Origin: Clostridium sp. 26_21
Lineage (GTDB): Bacteria > Bacillota > Clostridia > TANB77 > CAG-508
NCBI GenBank assembly: GCA_001915995.1
Contig: MNRO01000008.1
Location: 45,142-109,141, forward strand
DNA: 64,000 bases
Direction: 5' to 3'
The stretch's first letter is position 1; each line of letters opens with the position of its first letter. The notes beneath the pieces were generated by a model that saw only the letters and a list, made by a program, of their open reading frames with translations, was not told the origin of the DNA and did no database searches. The position numbers and the translations under genes were made by a program. Shown piece after piece: positions 51,975 through 60,807 of this stretch.

Positions 51975-53381
51975 ATGCCAAAAAAGTTAAAAAAATATTT
52001 TATAATACTAGTTTTTTGTGCTAGTTTACTAGGGTTTAATAATTTTGTTGAAGCAGCTAGTGCAAAATTAACAGCTAGCTCAAATGAAGTAAATGTAGGT
52101 GAAGAGGTTACAGTAACAGCTAATATTGTTGCTGGTAGTTGGAATTTAACACTTACAGGTGCTGGAAAGTCAGAAGGAATAGTTGGTCAAACTAGTGAGA
52201 CTGCAAATGAAACAAAAAGTGTAAATATAACATTTACACCACAAGAAGCAAATGAATATAAATTTCTGTTGAAAGGTGATATTACTGATTTTTCAACAGA
52301 AGTTACTGAAATGATCTCAGAAGAAATTGTAGTAAAGGCAATAGAGAAAGAAGATACAAACCAAAATACAGATGATAATAAAATAGACAATACAAATCAA
52401 AATAATAATTCAAATATAAATAATAATACAAATAATAATACAAAAAAATCATCAGAAGCTAGATTAAGGGATTTGGGGTTAAATCCAAAACAATATGATT
52501 TTAAAGGATTTAAATCAGATATATATGAATATAATATAGAAGTTCCAAATGAAGCAGAAAAAGTATATATATATGCAACAACAAAAGACAAAAATGCAAA
52601 AGTAAAATCAGGAGATGGTAATATTGCATTAAATGAAGGAGAAAATAAAATTGAAATTGTAGTTGTTGCAGAAGATGGAAAAACAAAGAAAACATATACA
52701 TTAAATATTACAAGAAAAGCAGTTGAACAAACAACTGCACCAGAAGAACCAGTAATAGATGAGCAACCACAAACTGAATCAACAACAATTTCAACAGCAG
52801 AAGAAACTTCTTCAACAATAGTTTCAGAAAATACAAAAATAACAACTTCAACAACTAAAACAGAAAGCATATCAACTAAGGATAAAAGTCAACAAATTGT
52901 TGGAAAAGTAAATTGGATTAAACCAGAAACTTGGGGAAAAGAACAATATATTTTAATTGCAATTTTGGCATTTTTAGTATTAACAATAATAGTTTCAATA
53001 ATATTAAAAATAAAAATTAGAAAAGATGAAGAGGAAGAAATTGAATTTCCAGGTGCAGAAGAATTGGATAGAGCAATGTTTGAACATCAAGAATTATCAG
53101 ATAATGAAAATTATAAAAATATGAATGATGAAAATCCATATAATACTAATTTTAATGATGAATATTATGTATCAGATAATAATCAAGTATATGATGAACA
53201 AATAAATAATCAATTAAAAAAAGAGGAAAACAAAGACGAAAATATTTCTAATGATAATGTATCAGAAAAAAATGATGATGAAATAGAAAGAAAGAGAATG
53301 CTTGAAGAGTATTTTTCAAACCAAAATGGAAAAAATACTGAAGAAAAAAGAGTTAAATCTAAAGGTAAACATTTTGCTTAA
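51975..53381 (+). CDS. Membrane protein with Ig-like and cadherin-like domains
   Basis: 468 residues. The signal peptide ends near FVEAAS. An Ig-like domain at about 27-125 contains SSNEVNVGEEVTVTANIVAG. An Asn-rich linker (NQNNNSNINNNTNNNT) follows. A cadherin-like beta-sandwich domain of the PF12733 kind spans about 160-250 (LRDLGLNPKQYDFKGFKSDI ... TYTLNITRK). A Thr/Ser stretch, one membrane helix (about 322-344) and a long acidic Asn/Glu-rich tail end the protein. It may be the partner of the dockerin protein encoded 12 bp upstream, since its first domain has a cohesin-like size, but that is inference. AAAGGAG precedes the ATG. Confidence 0.82.
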   Translation: MPKKLKKYFIILVFCASLLGFNNFVEAASAKLTASSNEVNVGEEVTVTANIVAGSWNLTLTGAGKSEGIVGQTSETANETKSVNITFTPQEANEYKFLLKGDITDFSTEVTEMISEEIVVKAIEKEDTNQNTDDNKIDNTNQNNNSNINNNTNNNTKKSSEARLRDLGLNPKQYDFKGFKSDIYEYNIEVPNEAEKVYIYATTKDKNAKVKSGDGNIALNEGENKIEIVVVAEDGKTKKTYTLNITRKAVEQTTAPEEPVIDEQPQTESTTISTAEETSSTIVSENTKITTSTTKTESISTKDKSQQIVGKVNWIKPETWGKEQYILIAILAFLVLTIIVSIILKIKIRKDEEEEIEFPGAEELDRAMFEHQELSDNENYKNMNDENPYNTNFNDEYYVSDNNQVYDEQINNQLKKEENKDENISNDNVSEKNDDEIERKRMLEEYFSNQNGKNTEEKRVKSKGKHFA

Positions 53382-53424
53382 AGAAAAAATTACTATAAAA
53401 TGGAAGAAAATGGAAGACAAATAA

Positions 53425-55794
53425 ATGAATAATATTATTAAAAAAGATGGGATAACATTAATAGCTTTAACGGTAACAATAGTAGTGCTGTTAATAATAT
53501 CTGGAGTTACAGTATCACAAATCATTGGAAGTGGAGTAATAAAACAAGTAACAACAGCAAAAGATAATACTAATAAAGCAGAAGAAAAAGAAATATTAAG
53601 AACATCAGTTATTACTGCTCTTGGAAAAAGTAGTAGAGCAAAAGTAGAAGAAGCACATTTAAAGGTTAATTTTGAAAAGAACATAGGAGAAGAAGGAAAA
53701 GATTATACAATAACAAAAGTTCAAGAAGAAGATGGATCAAAACATTTTAATATTGAATTTTTGAAATCAAAAAATCAATATACAATCTTAGAAGATGGAA
53801 CTGTTTTAGATAGAAATGATTATGAAGGAGATATAACAACAGATTCAGAAGAGTTATTAGTAATAGAAGTAGGAGAGACTACAACAATAACAGTAGAAAC
53901 AAATTCAAATGATCCTGTAACTTGGAAATCAACAAATGAATCAGCAGCTGAAGTAAAGGTTGAAGATATAAGAAATACACATACTGCAACAATAAGAGGG
54001 GTAGCAAATTGTGATGAATTAACAATAGTAGCATCATTATCAAATGGTAAAAAAATAGAAAGAAAAGTAAAAGTACAAACAAGTCCTAAAAGTATAACAA
54101 TAACTAACAAAAATAAGGTAACAATAAATTTGGGCTCAGGAGTTGATTTTGTACAATTACAGACAAAAATTGAACCTGATACTGTTAATGTAAATCAAAA
54201 TTTAACATGGAAAAGTAGTGATAACAAAATTGCTAAAGTAGATCAAAATGGTAGAGTAGTAGGATTGGCAAATGGAACAGTAATAATTACTGTAACAACA
54301 CAAAATGGAAAAGAGGACTCTTGTTCAGTATTAGTACAAACAAGTCCAAAATCAATAAAGCTAAATCCAGAAACAATAACATTAGATAAAAGTGGAACAA
54401 ATACTCAAATTTTGTCTGTTAGTTTTGAACCTAGTTATTCAAATATAGAAAATGCAATAAGTTGGAGTTGTTCAGATACAAGCAAAGTTGCTATAACAGA
54501 AGTAAAAGATGAAAAAGGATCTACAAATGGAAAAATTATGGTAACTGGAAAAGCAAATGGAACAGTAAAAATAACAGCTACTACAGCAAATAAAAAATCA
54601 ACAACTGCTACAGTAATAGTACAGACAACTCCCAAATCTATATCTTTAGTTCCTAATAGTTTAAACTTAGATATGAGTGGAACTGCAAGCAAAAAGCTTG
54701 AGGTAAGTTTTGTTCCTCAGGATTCTAATACTAAAAATGGTATAACTTGGACAAGTAGTAATCCAAGTATTGCTACTGTTGACAATTATGGAAATGTAAC
54801 AGCAAAAGCAAATGGAGATACGGTAATAAAAGGAAGAACGGAAAATGGAAAAGAAGCAAGTTGTAATGTGCATGTCCAAACTAGTTTAAAAACAATATCT
54901 TTAAATAAGACAAAATTATCATTTGACATGAGTAGTGGAAGTAAGTCAGAAAGATTAAATGTTAGATTAAATCCTTCAACAGCAAATGTAAATACAGGAA
55001 TAACATGGTCAAGCAGTAATACTAATGTAGCAACTGTTGATGGAAATGGTAATGTTACGGCAGTAGGAAATGGAGGAGCAACGATTACAGCAAAAGCACA
55101 AAACGGAAGTACAGCAACATGTTCAGTTGGTGTAATAAGATCTATAGTTAGTTTATCAGTAAGTCCATCAAGTTCAAAAATATTTGTTAATGGAACAGTG
55201 CAATTAAGTAAAAGTATAAACCCATCTAATACAACAGAAGGAACTATCTGGACAAGTAGTAATACTAATGTTGCAACTGTAAATAGTAATGGACTGGTTA
55301 CTGGTAAGAATGAAGGAACAGCTACAATTACATTAAAGAATTCTAATGGAAATAAATATGCAACATGCCAAATAAAAGTAATTGGATATAGAACATTTAG
55401 TATATCTAGAAGTTTTTGGACAACTGGAGAGGTAAATGCTGGTTGGCATGTATGTCAAGGTGAAGTAAGTTTTGGAGAAGCAAGAAATATAGTATCAATA
55501 TCTGGATGGGGAAAAGTAGGTGAAACCGGAATGTGGGATGAAGTAAAGTTTGGACTAAGAATAAGAGCCTACAATGGAAGTAGCTGGGAAACATTATGGG
55601 AAGATTATGAATCAATATACCGTTGGTGGGGAGAAAGAGGCGAAATGTATAGAGATATTTCTCTTTCATTAAACAAAAAATATACAATGTTATCATGTGA
55701 TTTCTATAATGATAAGTGGATTAATAAAAATTGGTGGGCCGACGATCCTAGAGATTCAAGTTTTGGATTGACAGTAACATATTATAATGATTAA
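53425..55794 (+). CDS. Pilin-signal Big2-repeat surface protein 1
   Basis: 789 residues. The N-terminus KKDGITLIALTVTIVVLLII is a class III/type IV pilin-like signal with the glycine cut site, but the position-5 Glu of true pilins is Ala. A charged helix (EEKEILRTSVITALGKSSRA) and a short alpha/beta region follow. Six Ig-like units from about residue 150 end in conserved patterns such as TATCSVGV; five fit Big2 (TWSSSNTNVATVDGNGNVTA). The last ~135 residues are Trp-rich (SFWTTGEVNAGWHVCQGEVS, YRWWGERGEM) and not recognised. GGAAG lies before the ATG. It is third in an operon and is followed by a terminator. Confidence 0.85.
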   Translation: MNNIIKKDGITLIALTVTIVVLLIISGVTVSQIIGSGVIKQVTTAKDNTNKAEEKEILRTSVITALGKSSRAKVEEAHLKVNFEKNIGEEGKDYTITKVQEEDGSKHFNIEFLKSKNQYTILEDGTVLDRNDYEGDITTDSEELLVIEVGETTTITVETNSNDPVTWKSTNESAAEVKVEDIRNTHTATIRGVANCDELTIVASLSNGKKIERKVKVQTSPKSITITNKNKVTINLGSGVDFVQLQTKIEPDTVNVNQNLTWKSSDNKIAKVDQNGRVVGLANGTVIITVTTQNGKEDSCSVLVQTSPKSIKLNPETITLDKSGTNTQILSVSFEPSYSNIENAISWSCSDTSKVAITEVKDEKGSTNGKIMVTGKANGTVKITATTANKKSTTATVIVQTTPKSISLVPNSLNLDMSGTASKKLEVSFVPQDSNTKNGITWTSSNPSIATVDNYGNVTAKANGDTVIKGRTENGKEASCNVHVQTSLKTISLNKTKLSFDMSSGSKSERLNVRLNPSTANVNTGITWSSSNTNVATVDGNGNVTAVGNGGATITAKAQNGSTATCSVGVIRSIVSLSVSPSSSKIFVNGTVQLSKSINPSNTTEGTIWTSSNTNVATVNSNGLVTGKNEGTATITLKNSNGNKYATCQIKVIGYRTFSISRSFWTTGEVNAGWHVCQGEVSFGEARNIVSISGWGKVGETGMWDEVKFGLRIRAYNGSSWETLWEDYESIYRWWGERGEMYRDISLSLNKKYTMLSCDFYNDKWINKNWWADDPRDSSFGLTVTYYND

Positions 55795-55800
55795 AATACT

Positions 55801-55833
55801 AAAAAGCGACTTAATGAAATGAGTCGCTTTTTT
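55801..55833 (+). terminator. Terminator after Big2 protein 1 gene
   Basis: AAAAAGCGACT / AGTCGCTTTTTT with a 10-nt loop and T run. Confidence 0.9.
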
Positions 55834-55845
55834 CTATTATTATAC

Positions 55846-55880
55846 AAAAAAAGAAAACATTTTAAAATGTTTTCTTTTTT
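55846..55880 (-). terminator. Terminator after rpmE
   Basis: AAAAAAGAAAACATTTT / AAAATGTTTTCTTTTTT with almost no loop, at the 3' end of rpmE on the minus strand. Confidence 0.85.
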
Positions 55881-56079
55881 ATGCAAGACCATATTTTTTC
55901 TTAAATTTATCTGCTCTACCACCTTTAGTATCAAGTCTTAAGTTACCTGTCCAATATGGATGACATTTTGAGCAAACATCTACTTTTAAATCTTTTTTTG
56001 TAGAACCAACTTCTATAACATTACCACATGCACATGTGATTGTTGTTTGATTATATGCTGGATGTATTCCTTCTTTCAT
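55879..56079 (-). CDS. rpmE: 50S ribosomal protein L31, zinc form
   Basis: 66 residues from ATG 56079, with AGAGGTG before it; a GTG four codons upstream overlaps this site. The zinc-binding (C+) form is shown by CACGNVIEVGSTKK and CSKCHPYWTGNLRLD. It is normal in length for type B-less Firmicutes L31. Located between two surface-protein segments, so the surrounding island is interleaved with core genes. Confidence 0.97.
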   Translation of the reverse strand: MKEGIHPAYNQTTITCACGNVIEVGSTKKDLKVDVCSKCHPYWTGNLRLDTKGGRADKFKKKYGLA

Positions 56080-56156
56080 TTGCAAATTCACCTCTTTCTT
56101 ACAATAGTAATTTTTGCCTTTTATTATATTACCATATCTTTATACTTTTTTCAAGC

Positions 56157-56327
56157 TTATTTGTTTAAATTTTTATTTTCTTCTTTATTGTTTTGATTTA
56201 CATATGTTGCAGAAGCTTCTAACTCAGTATTTAGAGATACTTTTTTTACAAGTTTACTTGTAATATTAAAAAGACAAGCAATTATTAAAATAAATAAACC
56301 TATTTTTTTCCAATACTTAGCTAACAT
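56157..56327 (-). CDS. Small single-pass membrane protein (56 aa)
   Basis: ATG at 56327 with AAGGAG 8 bp upstream. Sequence MLAKYWKKIGLFILIIACLF, then NITSKLVKKVSLNTELEASA and a hydrophilic Asn/Lys tail. One membrane helix with a positive N-terminus. I do not recognise a family. It lies upstream of rpmE on the same strand and could be co-transcribed with it. Confidence 0.65.
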   Translation of the reverse strand: MLAKYWKKIGLFILIIACLFNITSKLVKKVSLNTELEASATYVNQNNKEENKNLNK

Positions 56328-56454
56328 AATAAAAACTCCTTAAAAATTTAATACATATCAATTATATGTTTTTTTTATTGATTTGTCAATATTTTTTGAA
56401 TTTTTGGACAAAATAAAGTAAAGAAAATATACATAAAAAAGAAAGGAATAAAAA

Positions 56455-57096
56455 ATGAAAAGGTTTTTGCTAATTATTGGAGTAATTATAAGTGTAATAG
56501 GAATCGAAAGTTTGATAATAAATTCAAATAATGCAAATAATTCAAATTATCAAACTCAAAGAAATAATACGGATACTAATAATGTGTCAACTAAGACTAT
56601 AGAGAAAGACAATTATATTTCAAACATTCAACAATCCAAACCAACTGAAATAGAAATTGCTAGTTTTTCTACAAAAATTCATAACAAAGAAAATGCAAGA
56701 CAAAATAATATAAAAATAACATGTAATGCTTTAACAAATACAGAAATAAAATCAGGAGAAGTATTTTCATTTTGTAATACAGTTGGAAAAGCAACAGAGG
56801 AAAAAGGATATCAAGAAGCAGATATATTTGTTGATGGAAAAAAGCAAAAAGGATTTGGAGGAGGAAATTGTCAAGTAAGTACAACATTATATAATGCAGT
56901 AGCTAATGTTGATGGAATTGAAATAATAGAAAGACATGAACATAGTAATGATGTACCATATATAGAAAAAGGAAAAGATGCGGCAGTTTCATATGGAAGT
57001 TATGATTTAAAATTTAAAAATAATACTCCAAATACAATAAAAATTATTGTCGAATTTGATGAAGAAAATATAACTGCAAAAATAATAAAAAAATAA
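56455..57096 (+). CDS. VanW-domain protein
   Basis: 213 residues. One N-terminal membrane segment (residues 4-22), an Asn/Thr linker, and a VanW domain from about 95: GEVFSFCNTVGKATEEKGYQ, FGGGNCQVSTTLYNAV, ERHEHSNDVPYIEKG and DAAVSYGSYDLKF. Family members are tied to the cell wall and are unlikely to be linked to vancomycin resistance here. AAAGGA lies before the ATG. It is the compact version without the peptidoglycan-binding repeats seen in longer VanW proteins. Confidence 0.88.
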   Translation: MKRFLLIIGVIISVIGIESLIINSNNANNSNYQTQRNNTDTNNVSTKTIEKDNYISNIQQSKPTEIEIASFSTKIHNKENARQNNIKITCNALTNTEIKSGEVFSFCNTVGKATEEKGYQEADIFVDGKKQKGFGGGNCQVSTTLYNAVANVDGIEIIERHEHSNDVPYIEKGKDAAVSYGSYDLKFKNNTPNTIKIIVEFDEENITAKIIKK

Positions 57097-57129
57097 AAGA
57101 TCAGAATTTTATTAATTTCTGATCTTTTT
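57095..57129. terminator. Terminator between the VanW and carboxypeptidase genes
   Basis: AAAAGATCAGAA / TTCTGATCTTTT with a loop of about 10 nt; serves both convergent genes. Confidence 0.85.
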
Positions 57130-57140
57130 GAGTGTAAAAA

Positions 57141-58367
57141 TTATGATGAGCGAGTTAAATTAAACCAATTATTAAATATAGATTTTATCATATTTATAAA
57201 AGTAATTTTTGGAATAGATTTTTCAGCAATAAGGTTTATTTCACCAATTTTTTCATTATTTAGATAGTATGAAATAGTACCAAGTTGTTGATTTTGAATT
57301 ATTGGAGCAGAGATACTTTCAGGAAGGGTAATTTCATAAGTAATATTAGATTCTTCGCCTTTTTTTATTAAAAAAGATGGAGAGGTTTCAAAAATTACAT
57401 TTACTGTTTCAAAAGTTCCTTTTGTTATATTAATAGATTTTAATATTTCGCCTTGCATTGCAAAAGACTTATAAGAAAAAGTGTTAAAACCATAATCCAA
57501 TAGAGCAGAAGCATTGGAAAATCTAATTGCAGATGTAGGAGCTTTCATAACTACAGCAATTAGTGATAAATCATTACGAGTTGCAGATGCTGATAAATTA
57601 AATAATGCTTTAGATGTAGAACCAGTTTTTAAACCAGTACATCCAGAATAATTACGAACAAGTTTATTGGTATTTGACAAAGCAGATTTACCATCTCTAA
57701 GAGTATCTGTCCAAATTGTTGTATATTTAGTGATTTGAGGATGTTTAGTTAAAAGTTCTCTGGACATTAATGCAATATCATATGCAGAAGTTAAATGATT
57801 ATCTTCATCAAGTCCATGGCAATTAACAAAATTTGTATCATTCATTCCAAGTTCTTTAGCTTTTTCATTCATCATTTTTACAAAATTTTCTGTAGAACCA
57901 CCAAGATATTCTGCCATAGCGGTAACACAATCATTAGCACTAACAACAGAAATTGCTTTTAACATATCATTAACACTTAAACTTTCTCTAGGATCAAGCC
58001 AAATTTGAGAACCACCCATATTGGCAGCATTTTCACTACAAGGAATTTGAGTATCTAAAGTTATTTTCCCTGAATCAAGAGCTTCCATAATTAGAAGTAA
58101 ACTCATGACTTTTGTAACACTGGCAGGATGTAATTTTTCGTGAATATTATGATTATATAAAATTTTGCCAGAATTCTGTTCAATCAAAATAGCACTCTCA
58201 GCATCTAAATTAAGAAAATTATCATTTTGAATAGAATTAGAAGATTTTGCAGAAGTTTCAAGTGATTTATCTAGAACAGACCAAGTATAAATTGAGGAAT
58301 ATGCAAAAGTAATAGGAGATAAAATAATAATTAATAAAATAAAAAAACATAAAAATTTAGATTTCAT
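57141..58367 (-). CDS. D-alanyl-D-alanine carboxypeptidase (DacF type)
   Basis: 408 residues from ATG 58367, with AAAGGAC before it; an earlier ATG lacks a ribosome site. Signal peptide ends near TFAYSS. Active-site motifs are SVTK (SxxK), SAND (SxN) and KTGSTSKA (KTG). The C-terminal PBP5-associated domain follows (LKSINITKGTFETVNVIF). It trims pentapeptide side chains of peptidoglycan. In spore formers relatives such as DacF adjust cortex cross-linking, so a sporulation role is possible. Confidence 0.92.
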   Translation of the reverse strand: MKSKFLCFFILLIIILSPITFAYSSIYTWSVLDKSLETSAKSSNSIQNDNFLNLDAESAILIEQNSGKILYNHNIHEKLHPASVTKVMSLLLIMEALDSGKITLDTQIPCSENAANMGGSQIWLDPRESLSVNDMLKAISVVSANDCVTAMAEYLGGSTENFVKMMNEKAKELGMNDTNFVNCHGLDEDNHLTSAYDIALMSRELLTKHPQITKYTTIWTDTLRDGKSALSNTNKLVRNYSGCTGLKTGSTSKALFNLSASATRNDLSLIAVVMKAPTSAIRFSNASALLDYGFNTFSYKSFAMQGEILKSINITKGTFETVNVIFETSPSFLIKKGEESNITYEITLPESISAPIIQNQQLGTISYYLNNEKIGEINLIAEKSIPKITFINMIKSIFNNWFNLTRSS

Positions 58368-58433
58368 AATAAGTCCTTTCATAGATATTTTATTATAATC
58401 AATAAAAAATATACCACAAAATGAATATTTTAG

Positions 58434-58462
58434 TTGAACAAAATGTATTTATTTGGTATAAT
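58434..58462 (+). promoter_or_regulatory. Promoter of Big2 protein 2
   Basis: TTGAAC (58434-58439), a 17-bp spacer and TGG-TATAAT (extended -10, hexamer 58457-58462). Confidence 0.75.
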
Positions 58463-58512
58463 TAATATAAGAGAGAACTAAAGATAATCCAATTAAAAAG
58501 GAGAAAGATACT

Positions 58513-60780
58513 ATGGCTAAAAATATAAAAAATAAAGGTATAACTTTAATTGCATTAGCGATAACTGTTGTTGTATTGTTGATATTGGTAGGAGTAACAA
58601 TATCTCAAGTTACTGAAAATGGAATGTTTAATATTTCAAACATAGCGAAAGATAATGCTAATAAAAGTGAAGAAAAAGAAATATTAAATACATCTGCTAT
58701 TTCTGCAATTTCGAAAAGTAGCAAAGCAAAAGTAGAAGAAACACATTTGAAAACATATTTAGATAAAAATGTTGGTGAAGAAGGAAAAGATTATACAATA
58801 AAAAGAGCAGATGATAATTCTAAAAATTTTGAAATAAAATTTATAAAAACAGAACATGAATATGTTATTTTGGAGGATGGTACTGTTCTAGAGAAAGATG
58901 AGTATCAAGGTACAATAACAACAGATTCTAATGAAGTGATAATAATAGAAGTAGGGACTTCAAAAGAGATTACAGTAGATACTTCTGGAACAAAAGAACC
59001 AGTAACATGGAGTTCAAGTAATGATGCTGTAGCAAAAGTTAGAGTTGAAGATGTAACAAATACAAAAACAGCAAAAATAGATGGAATATCAAATGGTGAA
59101 AATATAATAATAACTGCAAAATTGTCTAATGGACAATCAATAGAAAGAAAAGTTACAGTTCAAACAAGTCCATCAGCAGTAAAAATAAATGATGTTGAAG
59201 TAGATATAGGTGATGGACAGAAAACTAAGAAAATAGAAGCAAAAATAGAACCAGAAACAGCAAATGTAAATAGAGAATTAACATGGACAAGTAGTGATCC
59301 AAATATAGTTACAGTAGACGATTCTGGAAATGTAACAGGAAAAGCAATGGGATCAGCTATTATAACAGTAGTAACAAAAAATGGAAAAAAAGATACATGT
59401 ACAGTATCTGTACATGCAACACCAAAGTCAATAAAAATAAATCCAGCAACAGTTATATTAGATAGAAGTGAAACAAATACACAAAAATTAACAGTTAGTT
59501 ATGAGCCATCATATTCAGATAGACAAACTTCAATAACATGGAGGAGTTATGATACAAATATAGTTACTGTAGATGCTTCAGGAAATATAACTGGAAAAGC
59601 AAATGGAGAAACTAAAATAGAAGCTAAAACAGCAAATGGAAAAATAGCAACATGTATAGTAACAGTACATACAACACCAAAATCAATATCTTTAGATCCA
59701 AATAATTTAATATTAGATATGAGTGGAACTACAACTAGAAAGTTAACAGTAAAATTTGATCCAACAGATGTTGATCAACAAAATACAATAACATGGTCAA
59801 GTAATAGAGAAAGTGTAGCAACAGTAGATAACTTTGGAAATGTTACAGCAAAATCAAATGGAGATGCAATAATAACAGCTAAAACAGCAAATGGAAAAAT
59901 AGCAACATGTAATGTACATGTACAAACAAGTTTAAAATCAATTGCATTAAATAGAACAAGTCTTGGATTAGATTTAAGTGGAACAAAAACAGGAAAATTA
60001 ACAGTAAGCTATAATCCAACAGGAGCAAATGTAAATACAGGAATAACATGGTCAAGTAGTAACAACAATGTAGCAACAGTAGATAATTCTGGAAATGTTA
60101 CAGCAAAAGCAAATGGTGGAGCAATAATAACAGCCAAAGCACAAAATGGAAGTACAGCAACATGTTCTGTTGGAGTTCAAACAACAATAACAAGTATATC
60201 AATAAATGAGCAAAATAAATCAATTAATTTAAATCAAACATTACAATTAACAGCAAATGTAAATCCAAGTTCAACATCAGAAAAATTGCAATGGATAAGT
60301 AGTAATACAAATGTAGCAACAGTAGATTCAAATGGTTTAGTAAGACCAAAAACTGGAGGAACAGTAACAATAACTGTAAAAGGTTCAACAAGTGGTAAAT
60401 CAGCAACATGCCAAGTGACAGTAATTAATTATATGATAGTAAATTTGGACCAACATTATCATGATGGAGCAGGAACAATGAGTCCTTGGTCTGGAACAAT
60501 AGCCGCAGGAGCAACTAGAGCAGAAGTAAGTATGTGGGGAAAATTAATAAATGGTTGGAGAGATAAAGACTTTGTATGGACATATTCTGGAAATGGTAGT
60601 GCAAGTTGGAAAAAGAGATTAGATGGAAGTTTTGGAAATAACCCATCATATTCATCAACACAATATATTACTTTAAATGGTGGAACATCATGGAATATTA
60701 CATTAGTAATAAAAAAGGTTGGTATTTTTAATGGTTCACCAGATTGCTATAGTGCTGGTTCAATTAAGTTTTATTATTAA
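58513..60780 (+). CDS. Pilin-signal Big2-repeat surface protein 2
   Basis: 755 residues. The N-terminus NKGITLIALAITVVVLLILV is pilin-like, without Glu5. The helix EEKEILNTSAISAISKSSKA matches that of protein 1. Six Ig-like units span about residues 150-640, most of the Big2 kind (TWSSSNNNVATVDNSGNVTA; TATCSVGV). The C-terminal ~110 residues (VNLDQHYHDGAGTMSPWSGT ... SAGSIKFYY) are homologous to those of protein 3 and unlike protein 1. AAAAAGGAG precedes the ATG. It is first in a unit with protein 3. Confidence 0.87.
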   Translation: MAKNIKNKGITLIALAITVVVLLILVGVTISQVTENGMFNISNIAKDNANKSEEKEILNTSAISAISKSSKAKVEETHLKTYLDKNVGEEGKDYTIKRADDNSKNFEIKFIKTEHEYVILEDGTVLEKDEYQGTITTDSNEVIIIEVGTSKEITVDTSGTKEPVTWSSSNDAVAKVRVEDVTNTKTAKIDGISNGENIIITAKLSNGQSIERKVTVQTSPSAVKINDVEVDIGDGQKTKKIEAKIEPETANVNRELTWTSSDPNIVTVDDSGNVTGKAMGSAIITVVTKNGKKDTCTVSVHATPKSIKINPATVILDRSETNTQKLTVSYEPSYSDRQTSITWRSYDTNIVTVDASGNITGKANGETKIEAKTANGKIATCIVTVHTTPKSISLDPNNLILDMSGTTTRKLTVKFDPTDVDQQNTITWSSNRESVATVDNFGNVTAKSNGDAIITAKTANGKIATCNVHVQTSLKSIALNRTSLGLDLSGTKTGKLTVSYNPTGANVNTGITWSSSNNNVATVDNSGNVTAKANGGAIITAKAQNGSTATCSVGVQTTITSISINEQNKSINLNQTLQLTANVNPSSTSEKLQWISSNTNVATVDSNGLVRPKTGGTVTITVKGSTSGKSATCQVTVINYMIVNLDQHYHDGAGTMSPWSGTIAAGATRAEVSMWGKLINGWRDKDFVWTYSGNGSASWKKRLDGSFGNNPSYSSTQYITLNGGTSWNITLVIKKVGIFNGSPDCYSAGSIKFYY

Positions 60781-60807
60781 AAAATGAAAATAAAAGGAGA
60801 TGATAGT

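Noticed and set aside
53820..54110. Val/Ser-rich minus-strand ORFs under the Big2 genes.
   Set aside because: They mirror the Thr/Asn-rich repeats and carry no start signals.
56455..57096. Vancomycin resistance gene.
   Set aside because: Only a VanW domain is present; no vanA/H/X ligase cluster. VanW proteins are common in sensitive Clostridia.
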